From positions 1-64,000 of the forward strand of contig DDQZ01000061.1 of assembly GCA_002343505.1 (NCBI GenBank): a stretch of DNA of 64,000 bases. Direction: 5' to 3'. This stretch comes from Verrucomicrobiaceae bacterium UBA2429 (lineage in GTDB: Bacteria; Verrucomicrobiota; Verrucomicrobiia; Verrucomicrobiales; Verrucomicrobiaceae). Made by a program: the position numbers and the translations under genes. The notes beneath the pieces were generated by a model. It did no database searches. It saw only the letters and a program-made list of their open reading frames with translations, and had not been told where the DNA came from. Every line of letters starts with the position of its first letter. Within the stretch, counting starts at the first letter, position 1. Shown piece after piece: positions 49,755 through 57,961 of the stretch.

Positions 49755-50906
49755 TCAGCGCCTGGCGCGGGCTTTGACTTTGGAGGGCTGGGGACTCTCC
49801 GCCGGGGCAAGCTGGTGGTAGAACTCGTGGAGCTTGCGCTGGAGAAGGGCGCGGTCGGGGAGCTGGGTCTGATACTCCGCGATGAGCGCGGGGGAGAGGG
49901 AGCGGCTGAGGGCATACTCGACGACCTCGCTGTCCTTGGATGCGCAGAGCAGGACGCCGATGGAGGGATTTTCGTGCGGCTTGCGGATGTCGCGGTCGAG
50001 GGCTTCGAGGTAGAAGCCGAGTTTGCCGAGGTGCTCGGGCTCGAAGCGTTCGATCTTGAGTTCCAGGGCGACGAGGCAGTTCATGCCGCGATGGAAGAAG
50101 AGCAGGTCGAGAGCGAAGTCACGCTTGCCGACCTGGAGAGGCACCTCGGAGCCGATAAAACAAAAGTCGCTGCCTAGCTCGGTGATGAAGTCGCGTAATT
50201 TCCTGAGCAGGCCGCGATGAAGATCAGACTCGGAGTGGTCCAGCGGCAGGCCGAGGAATTCGAGGACGTAGCTGTCCTTGAAAACAGACGAGGCGTCCGG
50301 GTGAGTTTGTGTCACCAGTGGTGACACTTTTGGTGGGGAGAGCACCACACGCGCAAACAGGGCGGTGCGGAACTGGCGCTCCAGCTCGCGGCTGGACCAC
50401 TTTTCTCGAATGGTCATGCGCATGTAGAACTCGCGCTCTTCCGGGAGTTTGGCTTGGCCGAGGATGATGAGATGCTGGGTCCAGGACAATTGTGTCAGCA
50501 GTGCTGACACAATTTCGTGATCGTGGTATGCCTCATAAAACTGCCTCATGCGGAACAGGTTGCGACGAGTGAAGCCCTTCAATCCTGGCTGCGTGCGTGC
50601 GAGGAAGTCAGCGAGATCACCCACTACGCCATCTCCCCATTCCGCCCCCTCGATTTTCCGACTGATGTGCTCGCCGACAGTCCAGTAAAGTTCGATCATC
50701 GCCACATTCACCGCCTGATAGGCGTGATGGCGGGCGGACTCGATGAGGCGAAGAACTCCGTCGAACTCATGTGAAATTGTCTCACCAGTGGTGAGACTTT
50801 TGGAGGAAGGCAGAGGACGAGGTGACTTTCTCGCAACAGCGTCACGAGTTTTGCCACTGGCCGACTTCCGTGAGTGCGGCGCGGAGTTCGAGGACTTCTT
50901 TTTCAT
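49755..50906 (-). CDS. PDDEXK nuclease of the DUF1016/YhcG type
   Basis: A 383-residue protein. The N-terminal DUF1016 helical region contains Y-Q-A-V-N-V-A-M-I-E-L-Y-W-T-V-G and G-F-T-R-R-N-L-F-R-M-R-Q-F-Y. The C-terminal nuclease core has F-A-L-D-L-L-F-F-H-R-G near residue 265 and A-L-E-L-K near 283, the D...ExK catalytic set, followed by S-I-G-V-L-L-C-A-S-K-D. Such proteins are frequent in defence loci and next to type I systems. The gene carries three short perfect stem-loops with AGT loops. The ATG overlaps the helicase stop by 4 bp, and the methylase starts 20 bp after its end. Confidence 0.9.
   Translation of the reverse strand: MKKKSSNSAPHSRKSASGKTRDAVARKSPRPLPSSKSLTTGETISHEFDGVLRLIESARHHAYQAVNVAMIELYWTVGEHISRKIEGAEWGDGVVGDLADFLARTQPGLKGFTRRNLFRMRQFYEAYHDHEIVSALLTQLSWTQHLIILGQAKLPEEREFYMRMTIREKWSSRELERQFRTALFARVVLSPPKVSPLVTQTHPDASSVFKDSYVLEFLGLPLDHSESDLHRGLLRKLRDFITELGSDFCFIGSEVPLQVGKRDFALDLLFFHRGMNCLVALELKIERFEPEHLGKLGFYLEALDRDIRKPHENPSIGVLLCASKDSEVVEYALSRSLSPALIAEYQTQLPDRALLQRKLHEFYHQLAPAESPQPSKVKARARR
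50309..50327. repeat. Stem-loop 1 in the PDDEXK gene (8-bp arms, AGT loop)
   Basis: GTGTCACC, loop AGT, GGTGACAC. It falls in codons for K-V-S-P-L-V-T-Q-T-H on the minus strand. Confidence 0.6.
50488..50514. repeat. Stem-loop 2 in the PDDEXK gene (12-bp perfect arms, AGT loop)
   Basis: AATTGTGTCAGC, loop AGT, GCTGACACAATT. It falls in the codons for E-I-V-S-A-L-L-T-Q-L-S. Twelve perfect pairs around a three-base loop is far beyond chance for coding DNA of this size. Confidence 0.65.
50779..50797. repeat. Stem-loop 3 in the PDDEXK gene (8-bp arms, AGT loop)
   Basis: GTCTCACC, loop AGT, GGTGAGAC, near the 5' end of the gene (S-L-T-T-G-E-T-I). Same loop and nearly the same arms as stem-loop 1. 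Confidence 0.6.
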
Positions 50907-53900
50907 GCGGGTTTGTCCATGATGACGAGCCAGGTGATGAGTTCCAGGTCATCGGGCGCGGCGGGCGTCTCGCTGGCGGTGGGGAGGAGTCCGCTGCGGC
51001 CGGAGAGGAGGCTGGCGCTGGAGCGGCGGGCGAAGGTGGCCTGGATGGACTCGATGGCGCGGTCGAGGAGGGTGTTTTCATGCGCCATGTCAGCGCCGTT
51101 TTGCGTGCGGGCATCGAAGAGATCGCAGAGCTGCTCAAAGGCGGCGGGATGCCCGGCGGCGAGGGTGCGGAGGAGTTCGAGGGACTGCTTTGGCTGAGCG
51201 AAGGTGAGGCGGACGCTGCCGTCATCGCGCACATAGACGAGGTAGTGAGGCGCGAGGGGATTCACCTGCACAGGGCGCTCCTCGCCGCGCTGGCGGAGGC
51301 AGAAGAGGATGCCGGGCGCTGAGGCGGGAAGCTGGGGATCAGGCGGGACGACGGCATAGAGGCCGAGCGGGGAGGACTCAAGGGCTTCACGGTTGGCCTC
51401 CAGGAAGCGCAGGAGGTCCATGCGGAAGTCGGCGAGGGAGAAGTCGGCGAGGGAGATGGACTCCTCATTGAGGTCTTCGAGGTCGAGGATTTCGTTTTGG
51501 AGCCGCTTGAGCTGCTGATTGCGGTAGTGCAGGTCGGCCTCGATGAGATCCTCGAACTGGTCGGTGTTGAGGAGATTGTCCTCACCGGTGGCGGTGAGAT
51601 CGACGAGGGCCATGCGGGCCTCGACGCGGTGCTTGACGTTGAGGTAGGCGTCGAGGTCCTGGGTGGGCCAGAAGTTCACCAGCGAGACGCGGGCATTTCT
51701 GGAGCCGATGCGGTCTATGCGCCCAAAGCGCTGGATGATGCGAACGGGGTTCCAGTGGATGTCGTAGTTGATGAGGAGGTCGCAGTCCTGGAGGTTTTGG
51801 CCCTCGCTGATGCAATCGGTGGCGATGAGGAGGTCAATCTCCGCATCCTGCGGCAGGGAGGGCTGGCGCTCGCGTCCTTTCGAGCGCGGGGAGAAGTTCG
51901 TGAGGATGTGGTCGAACTCAGACCTGCCAAGCGTGGTGTGGCAGTCGCCACCGCCGGTGATGAGCGCGGCGTGGACGGAACGGGCGGTGTGAAGCGGCTG
52001 GGCGAGATGCTTCCAAAGGTAGCGCGCGGTGTCGGCGAAGGCGGTGAAGACGATGACCTTGCGGATGGCCTCGCCGCCGCGGTTGGTGGAGGGCCGGGCG
52101 ATTTTTTCCTCAATGATCTGGCGCACGCGCAGGAGCTTCGCATCACGCAGCGGGCCGACGGGGCGGGCGTGATCGAGGAGATATTGAAGCTGGGAACGGT
52201 CCTGATCGACGGCGAGCTTCCACTCGGGGAGCTTAAGATGGCCGAGGTTGATCTTGTGCTTGCCGCCGATCTTCAGATCAGCGGGATCGAGGTCGAGATC
52301 ATCAAAGTCTTCGCCGCTGAGACTGGCGAAGTCGTAGGCGGGATTGGCCTGCTCGGCCTGCTGGAAGGCGGCGATCTTGGCCTTAAGGGTGTCGATTTTT
52401 TGGATCGTGCGCTCCAGCGTGAGGCGGAAGGAGTCAATGGAGCTTTCGAGGCGCTTGAGGAAGTTCACCTTCATCATGGCGATGAGGATGCGCTCGCGGC
52501 CTTCCTGGTTGAAGTTGCCAATCTTGACGGCGTAGGCCTCGCGGACGGCGGCGGGGAGGTCGTCCTTCAAGAAGGAACTCGGGTGGTAGAGGCTCAGGGT
52601 GAGGCCACCGATCTTTTCATCGAGCTGCTGGAAGGTGAGGAAGTGCCCGGTGGCATCAATGGCCGGGTATTCGGAGCGCGGCTTGTCACGATCCGGGAAG
52701 CCGCCGAGGCTGGCGAGCTCCTTGGCGTAGTAGCGCTTTATCTGGCTGCGGGAGCGGGCGATGGAGAGGCCGTCGAGGAGCTTGAAGAAATCGCTGCCGA
52801 GTTCGTGGATGAGATCGCGAGTTTTGCGCTGGGCGGGCGGCTTCCTGGTCCAGAGCGTGAACTTGTTCTGCGCCTGCCTGGTGGTTTCCTTCACACTGGG
52901 AACGCCGAGAGCCTCCTGGAAAGCAGCGTCGTAAGCGGGATTGGCATCGCGGGCCACATCACCACCGGCAATGAGGGAGATTTGGTTGCGCAAGTCGGCA
53001 ATGGCGTTGTTCACCGGCGTGGCAGAGAGCAGCAGGACCTTGGTCTTCCTGCCGGACTGGATGACATCCTCAATGAGGCGCTCGTAACGGCTGCGGCGGC
53101 GCTCACCATCCTCTTTCTCCTTGCCAACGGCGTTGTTGCGGAAGTTGTGGGATTCATCAATGACGATGAGTCCGTAGTTCTGCCAGTTGAAGTGAGCGAG
53201 GTCGTGGCCATCCGCCTGACCGCCGGTGCGGGAGAGGTCGGTGTGGGAGAGAAGCTGGAAGTCGAGCTTGTCCTGCGGCAACGGGCAGAGCGTGTGCTGC
53301 GGTCGATAGATCTCCCAGTTCTGTCGCAGCTTCTTTGGGCAGAGCACGAGCACGGACTCATTGCGCAGGTTGAAGTATTTGATGACGGCCAGCGCCTCGA
53401 AGGTTTTCCCCAGGCCCACGCTGTCCGCGAGGATGCAGCCGTTGAAGCGGAGGATTTTGTTGATGGCGCCTTTGACGCCATCTTTTTGGAAGGAGAACAA
53501 GGATTTCCAAACCTGTGACTCCAGCAAAGTGGTGCGCTGGAGGGTGTCATCCAGATCACGAATGCCTTCCAGCTCCTCGCGGAAGAGGTGGAAGAGCGTG
53601 AGGTAGTAGAGGAACTGCGGCGATTGGTTGGTATGGAGCTTTGCCAGATAGTCGAGGACGTCCTTTTTGACATCCTGCACCAGAGCTTCATTACCCCAAA
53701 GCTCGTCAAACCATTGCTTGAGTTCCTGCCTGTCGCGCCGGCTGTCAACGATGAGGTTCAGCTCGATGTTATTGCCCGCAGCACCGAGGCCAAGACCTCG
53801 CACGGTGAAGTTTGAGCTGCCAAGAATGGCCTCCTCCACGCCGCCGTTTGCGATGTGATACATCTTGCCGTGGAGGAGATTCGATTGCTTGACGGTTTTG

Positions 53901-54238
53901 ATATCCACCTTGCGCTTGATCCAGTCGGCGCAATCACGGGCAATGCGCTTTTGCTGGAGCCTGTTCGAGAGCCTCAATCCATCATCATCAATCATGAATG
54001 CCTTCTTTTCCGTCTTGTCAGGATCGAGACGGTTGATGAACGAGGGCTCGCCAAACAAGAAGTGAAGACTGTCAATCAGCTCAAGCTCGGACTTGAGCGC
54101 CTCATAAGCGTAAATCGTGAAATACGCCGAGACGACAGACAGCCTGGAACCGCTACGAATCTGCTCGCGCAGGAACTCAGCGACATTTCCTCGTGTATGG
54201 TTGTCGCGCAGGCCGGATGTGGGAGTGGGAGCAGGCAT
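50903..54238 (-). CDS. SNF2-type helicase with N-terminal phospholipase-D-like domain
   Basis: A 1111-residue defence protein. ATG 54238 lies about 10 nt after the predicted transcription start. The N-terminal PLD-like domain has one HxK motif, L-L-H-G-K-M-Y-H near residue 122, with A-I-L-G-S-S-N-F-T, so a nuclease would need dimerisation. The helicase follows: motif I D-S-V-G-L-G-K-T near 274, motif II I-D-E-S-H-N near 361, motif III L-L-S-A-T-P-V-N-N, motif V A-T-D-C-I-S-E-G-Q-N-L-Q and motif VI Q-R-F-G-R-I-D-R-I-G-S near 840. It matches the SNF2-PLD helicases that pair with Eco57I-like methylases; DISARM class 1 DrmD is a related helicase, though drmA, drmB and drmC are absent here. First gene of the island; its stop overlaps the PDDEXK start by 4 bp. 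Confidence 0.92.
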   Translation of the reverse strand: MPAPTPTSGLRDNHTRGNVAEFLREQIRSGSRLSVVSAYFTIYAYEALKSELELIDSLHFLFGEPSFINRLDPDKTEKKAFMIDDDGLRLSNRLQQKRIARDCADWIKRKVDIKTVKQSNLLHGKMYHIANGGVEEAILGSSNFTVRGLGLGAAGNNIELNLIVDSRRDRQELKQWFDELWGNEALVQDVKKDVLDYLAKLHTNQSPQFLYYLTLFHLFREELEGIRDLDDTLQRTTLLESQVWKSLFSFQKDGVKGAINKILRFNGCILADSVGLGKTFEALAVIKYFNLRNESVLVLCPKKLRQNWEIYRPQHTLCPLPQDKLDFQLLSHTDLSRTGGQADGHDLAHFNWQNYGLIVIDESHNFRNNAVGKEKEDGERRRSRYERLIEDVIQSGRKTKVLLLSATPVNNAIADLRNQISLIAGGDVARDANPAYDAAFQEALGVPSVKETTRQAQNKFTLWTRKPPAQRKTRDLIHELGSDFFKLLDGLSIARSRSQIKRYYAKELASLGGFPDRDKPRSEYPAIDATGHFLTFQQLDEKIGGLTLSLYHPSSFLKDDLPAAVREAYAVKIGNFNQEGRERILIAMMKVNFLKRLESSIDSFRLTLERTIQKIDTLKAKIAAFQQAEQANPAYDFASLSGEDFDDLDLDPADLKIGGKHKINLGHLKLPEWKLAVDQDRSQLQYLLDHARPVGPLRDAKLLRVRQIIEEKIARPSTNRGGEAIRKVIVFTAFADTARYLWKHLAQPLHTARSVHAALITGGGDCHTTLGRSEFDHILTNFSPRSKGRERQPSLPQDAEIDLLIATDCISEGQNLQDCDLLINYDIHWNPVRIIQRFGRIDRIGSRNARVSLVNFWPTQDLDAYLNVKHRVEARMALVDLTATGEDNLLNTDQFEDLIEADLHYRNQQLKRLQNEILDLEDLNEESISLADFSLADFRMDLLRFLEANREALESSPLGLYAVVPPDPQLPASAPGILFCLRQRGEERPVQVNPLAPHYLVYVRDDGSVRLTFAQPKQSLELLRTLAAGHPAAFEQLCDLFDARTQNGADMAHENTLLDRAIESIQATFARRSSASLLSGRSGLLPTASETPAAPDDLELITWLVIMDKPA

Positions 54239-54255
54239 TGAAGCAATCTTGCCGC

Positions 54256-54285
54256 ATCCTAGACAGTGCCAGCCCACTGTCTCAA
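54256..54285 (-). promoter_or_regulatory. Promoter with inverted-repeat operator upstream of the defence island
   Basis: On the minus strand TTGAGA (54285-54280), an 18-bp spacer and TAGGAT (54261-54256) form a sigma-70-like promoter. A perfect inverted repeat, AGACAGTG (54282-54275 on the minus strand) with CACTGTCT (54268-54261), loop of 6, spans the spacer and touches both hexamers, as expected for a repressor site. The predicted start near 54249 gives a leader of only about 10 nt before ATG 54238. Confidence 0.6.
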
Positions 54286-54297
54286 GTTTTTACCTTG

Positions 54298-55707
54298 TCA
54301 CGGCACAAACTGGAGAGCGAACAAATCTGCCTCGTTCAGCTCGAAACGGAGCTTCACGGGCTTCCCGGCGAGTTTTTCAAGGCTGCCGCCTTTCCATGAC
54401 ACCGCTTGGTCGATGAAGCCGCCTTTGAGCGGCGTGCAATCACCAAGGGTGAAGCCTGGCAGAGGCTTTCCGGCTTCATTTTGCACTTCGACGCGGGTTT
54501 CGCCTTTGCTGACGAGATTCAGCATGAGTTTCGATCCGGCGAAAATCAGCGGCTTGGTGATGATCTCTCCATCTTCTGCCGAAGCGGAGACAAAACCATC
54601 CACGCGGAAGGTGAAGCGGCGGATGCGACTGCCAGGGCCTTGGTAGTAGGCCTCGCTGGCATAGACGGAGAGTTCATTCGGCCTGCCGGGCAGGGCGAGC
54701 ACGCCGATGGTCATGTAGTTGCTGCGGTTCCAGTCGCGATCCTTCGGCGCGGTGATGGGAATCAGCGGCTCCTCCCAGCGCTTGAAGTTCACACCATCGC
54801 GGCTGGTCATGAGCACGGGCTCGACTTGTGATCCTTTGGGCTGGTAGCGTGTGGGAAATCCGAGCAGCAAATGCGGTGCGCGCGCATAGGGCCGCACGGC
54901 ATTCGTGTAAAGCTGCACGGTGGGAGCATCCTTACCGTAGGCCAGATCAGCCTGATTTTCCCAGTTGAGGAAGTCCTTCGAGGTCGCCGTGCGGATGGCA
55001 CGCACCCCCGCAGGTTTCCAGCCACGCTCGTCCGTGTAGCCGCCGGTGAAGTAACGCCAGTAGGCGCGATAGGCGCCGAGCTCATTGTCAAAGAAGGCGG
55101 TGTTTTGCGAATCGAACGAACCGGCGGTGATGACCGGCTTGTCACGCATCAACGACCAGCGCAGGCCGTCGGCCGAGTGATAGGCCTGCAGGGCCGGGTT
55201 CTTTTTGCGCTCGACGTCATTGCCCATGGTGGCCAGCGCCTTGTAGCGTGACTCCGGCGGGCAGTTAGGGTTCGTATCGAGAAAAGGCGCAAAGGTGCCG
55301 CAGCCATCGCCCATGTGTGTGATGTTGTTGTCCTTCGATCCGCCGAACTCAAACAGCCCGAGCTTCGGCTTCGTCCAGGTGATGCCATCGCGGCTCTCCG
55401 CGTAACAGGTCACGCCGGAATGGCCGGGCCTTCCTCCCGGCTCGCCATGATGCGATCCGCGGTAGTAGCAGCGGTAAAGATTGCCGTCCTGAAGCAGCGT
55501 GAAGTAACCGGATGTGTTCCCCTCCCAGGGCGCGTCACACACCAAGGCCACATCCTGCGCCTGCGGTTTGTGCATCTTTAGCTCCACGCCGGACTTCGAG
55601 GCGATGAGGTGCTCATCCACGAACAGCTCGCGTCGCGAATCGATGTGGATCGGCTCAGCCGCCATGCAGAGGCCGCCGAGCAATGAAAGGATGAAAATGG
55701 CTTTCAT
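54298..55707 (-). CDS. Secreted beta-propeller, glycosidase-like, paralogue 1
   Basis: A 469-residue exported protein with a signal peptide (I-F-I-L-S-L-L-G-G-L-C-M-A). The mature start S-R-R-E-L-F-V-D-E-H-L-I is a hallmark of a PVC-group family resembling GH32/GH43/GH117 five-bladed propellers. Repeated blade phrases are visible: C-Y-A-E-S-R-D-G-I-T-W-T-K-P, Y-H-S-A-D-G-L-R-W, and V-L-M-T-S-R-D-G-V-N-F-K-R-W. No catalytic acid can be assigned safely. It is the last gene of the sugar operon (4-bp overlap with the enolase-type gene); the helicase gene of the defence island starts 59 bp later. Confidence 0.75.
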   Translation of the reverse strand: MKAIFILSLLGGLCMAAEPIHIDSRRELFVDEHLIASKSGVELKMHKPQAQDVALVCDAPWEGNTSGYFTLLQDGNLYRCYYRGSHHGEPGGRPGHSGVTCYAESRDGITWTKPKLGLFEFGGSKDNNITHMGDGCGTFAPFLDTNPNCPPESRYKALATMGNDVERKKNPALQAYHSADGLRWSLMRDKPVITAGSFDSQNTAFFDNELGAYRAYWRYFTGGYTDERGWKPAGVRAIRTATSKDFLNWENQADLAYGKDAPTVQLYTNAVRPYARAPHLLLGFPTRYQPKGSQVEPVLMTSRDGVNFKRWEEPLIPITAPKDRDWNRSNYMTIGVLALPGRPNELSVYASEAYYQGPGSRIRRFTFRVDGFVSASAEDGEIITKPLIFAGSKLMLNLVSKGETRVEVQNEAGKPLPGFTLGDCTPLKGGFIDQAVSWKGGSLEKLAGKPVKLRFELNEADLFALQFVP

Positions 55708-56954
55708 GGCTGAAGAATTTTCCCCGTCACAGAGCTGAACTCTCCGCTCCCAGGCTCGAAGGGATGCCGGTCGAGGAACCCCTCCGGCAACCGCACTCCA
55801 AGACCAGGCGTGTCAGCGAGCCGGATGCGGCCGTTTTCGATCACGGGTGGTTCGATCCACAGATCCGTGAGCAGCGGCGCGGTGATGTGCGTGTTGAGCT
55901 CCGGGCGCGTGGGATTGTAGGCCGCCATCTCGCACACAGCGGTGTTCCGGCAGGCAAAGGCGGCGTGCAGGTTCGCGGCGACGCCGGGCGTGGCACTCCA
56001 GGCGTGCGTGGCGATGCTCACACCTTGCAGCTCGCACAGGCGGGCGATCTTGATGAAGTTCATGAGGCCGCCCATGAAGCTTGCGTCGAGTTGAGCGAGC
56101 GCGAACGGCTTGTGCTCCAGCCAGTCGCGCCACTCTTCGAGGCTGGTGAGCGTTTCTCCGCCCGCGACCGGAATTGTGGTGGAGCGCCGCAGCTCGCCAT
56201 AGGCGCGCATGTCGGTGTAAGGCAGCGCCTCTTCGAAGAAGCCGATGGGATAGGCCTCCAGCGCCTTCAGCACGAACTGCGCGGTGGCGAGGTTCCAGAC
56301 ATGATCGGACTCGCCAAGAAAGTCCATGTGTGCGTCGAGATTGAGCTGGAAGGAGTCGCCGAACCTTTCACGAAGAAACTCGACCTTGCCCACCTCCACA
56401 TCGCGCGCCTCTTGCGGCGTGCGCGAGCCGACAATCGGCTGCCCAGGACCGCGATAGGTTCCCGCGCCGAGCTTCACAGCGTGGAAACCGAGGCTCAAAT
56501 ACTGCGCCACCTTGCCCTCCAGCTCGCCACGGTCATGCGGGCTGGTTCCGCCTGTGGCATAGCATGGCAGAGTATCATGGCAGCGCCCGCCGAGCAGCTC
56601 ATACACCGGCACGCCGAGCATCTTGCCCTTCAGATCAAGCAGCGCCGATTCAATGCCGCTGAGCACGATGGAGCCAAGCCCCACCCTGGCCCAAAACTTT
56701 CCTGCCGTGAACATCCGACGGCTCAGCACATCCACATCAAGGGGTGACTGGCCCACCAGGATCGGCTCATAGAACCGCACGATTTCCGGCACCATCTCCG
56801 GCACGAAATAGCCGGCATAGGTTTCACCCAGGCCCGTGAGTTCCGTGTCGGTTTCGATCAAGACGAAAGCGGCGGAGCGTCTCACGCGCGACTTCATGAA
56901 GATGTCCCGCTGGGGCGCGGTGGAGAGCAGGGTGCGAACGCGGGTGATTTTCAT
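55704..56954 (-). CDS. Mandelate-racemase-type enolase-superfamily dehydratase or racemase
   Basis: A 416-residue enolase-superfamily enzyme; ATG 56954 overlaps the previous stop by 4 bp. Metal ligands are Asp207 (L-N-L-D-A-H-M), Glu241 (F-F-E-E-A-L) and Glu267 (A-G-G-E-T-L). The base is a His317-Asp290 dyad (T-H-A-W-S; Q-L-D-A-S-F) with the same 27-residue spacing as mandelate racemase. On the other side only Lys161 of the K-x-K motif remains (H-A-V-K-L-G), where the second Lys is Gly. The likely role is dehydration or epimerisation of a sugar acid. It is followed by a secreted beta-propeller and preceded by a 2-hydroxyacid dehydrogenase in the same operon. Confidence 0.88.
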   Translation of the reverse strand: MKITRVRTLLSTAPQRDIFMKSRVRRSAAFVLIETDTELTGLGETYAGYFVPEMVPEIVRFYEPILVGQSPLDVDVLSRRMFTAGKFWARVGLGSIVLSGIESALLDLKGKMLGVPVYELLGGRCHDTLPCYATGGTSPHDRGELEGKVAQYLSLGFHAVKLGAGTYRGPGQPIVGSRTPQEARDVEVGKVEFLRERFGDSFQLNLDAHMDFLGESDHVWNLATAQFVLKALEAYPIGFFEEALPYTDMRAYGELRRSTTIPVAGGETLTSLEEWRDWLEHKPFALAQLDASFMGGLMNFIKIARLCELQGVSIATHAWSATPGVAANLHAAFACRNTAVCEMAAYNPTRPELNTHITAPLLTDLWIEPPVIENGRIRLADTPGLGVRLPEGFLDRHPFEPGSGEFSSVTGKILQP

Positions 56955-57961
56955 TCTAGGTCGGCGGGTGGAATGAGATTGAGCAACGGCTCGCCGGCAA
57001 TGAAGCGGAGCGCATTCTGGCGGAAGATGTCCAGCAATCCTGCGCTGAAGCGAGGTGAAAACGTGGTGCCTGAGATGTGCGGCGTGAGAATGACATGCGA
57101 AAAATCCCACAATGGATGCTCCGCAGGCAGTGGATAGGCATAGTGCGTGTCCAGCGCCGCGCCACCGAGGTGGCCATCACTCAATGTCGTCAACAGCGCC
57201 TGCTCCTGAATGAGCGGCCCGCGTGCGGGATTGAGCACAAAAGCGCCTTTGGGCAGAGACCTGAGTTCCGCCTCGCCAATCAGGCCATCCGTGGCTTTTG
57301 TCAGCGGCAGCGCCAGAACAAGAAAATCGAGACCGCTCAAAAACTCGACCTTCTCCCCCTGCGTGAAATAACGATCCGGCAGCGAGCCATCGGGATCACC
57401 GGTTCCTGCAATGCAGGTCGAGCCGGCGCGTGATTTCACCCCGGAACGCGAGAGGACATGCACTCTCATGCCGAGAGCCTTCGCCAACCGGGCCGTTTCG
57501 CGTCCGATGCCGCCGTATCCCCAGATGCCCGCGGTTTTGCCGCGAACTTCCCCCGTGAACTGAGCGGAACGCTGCCACACATGCGCGTCTTGATGACGGA
57601 TCAGCGTGCGGAGATCACGCGCGAGGTTGATCATCATGGCGATGTTCCATTCGGCGATCGGGCAGTCAAAAATGCCGCGCGCATTGGTCACGATGATGTT
57701 TTTTTCAGCGAGTCGGAACGGAAACAGATGCGAAAAGCCCGCCGATTCGATCTGCAACCAGCGCAGGTTTTTGAAGGCGGCCAGATTGGGAGGCGGATGT
57801 GTGCAGAAGGCCGCCGTGACCCTCCCGGCATCATCCACCGGCCATGGATCTCCCTGCTTCACATTCCGAAGCACCCGCATCTCCAAACCAGCGACTTCCG
57901 GCTCCGATCCCGGCGGGCATTCGGTGAAGGGCAATGCGGTGGTTAGGCAAAGCGGCTTCAT
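56951..57961 (-). CDS. D-2-hydroxyacid dehydrogenase family oxidoreductase with Tyr at the catalytic Glu position
   Basis: A 336-residue NAD(P)-dependent dehydrogenase. The Rossmann loop is G-Y-G-G-I-G-R-E (148-155). Catalytic Arg247 (N-P-A-R-G-P) and His295 (T-P-H-I-S-G) are present, but the Glu of the classical triad appears replaced by Tyr276 in D-T-H-Y-A-Y-P-L-P. The acidic residue usually at the end of beta-2 is weak, so cofactor choice cannot be stated. It starts and ends with 4-bp overlaps in the sugar operon and probably oxidises or reduces a sugar-acid intermediate. Confidence 0.85.
   Translation of the reverse strand: MKPLCLTTALPFTECPPGSEPEVAGLEMRVLRNVKQGDPWPVDDAGRVTAAFCTHPPPNLAAFKNLRWLQIESAGFSHLFPFRLAEKNIIVTNARGIFDCPIAEWNIAMMINLARDLRTLIRHQDAHVWQRSAQFTGEVRGKTAGIWGYGGIGRETARLAKALGMRVHVLSRSGVKSRAGSTCIAGTGDPDGSLPDRYFTQGEKVEFLSGLDFLVLALPLTKATDGLIGEAELRSLPKGAFVLNPARGPLIQEQALLTTLSDGHLGGAALDTHYAYPLPAEHPLWDFSHVILTPHISGTTFSPRFSAGLLDIFRQNALRFIAGEPLLNLIPPADLE

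Noticed and set aside
51497-53518. Plus-strand open frame of about 673 codons opposite the helicase
   Set aside because: Shadow of the helicase gene; Glu/Val/Gly-rich product without domains.
44816-54238. Complete DISARM or BREX system
   Set aside because: DrmA, DrmB and separate DrmC, as well as BrxC/PglX/PglZ-type genes, are absent; only a helicase-methylase core is present.
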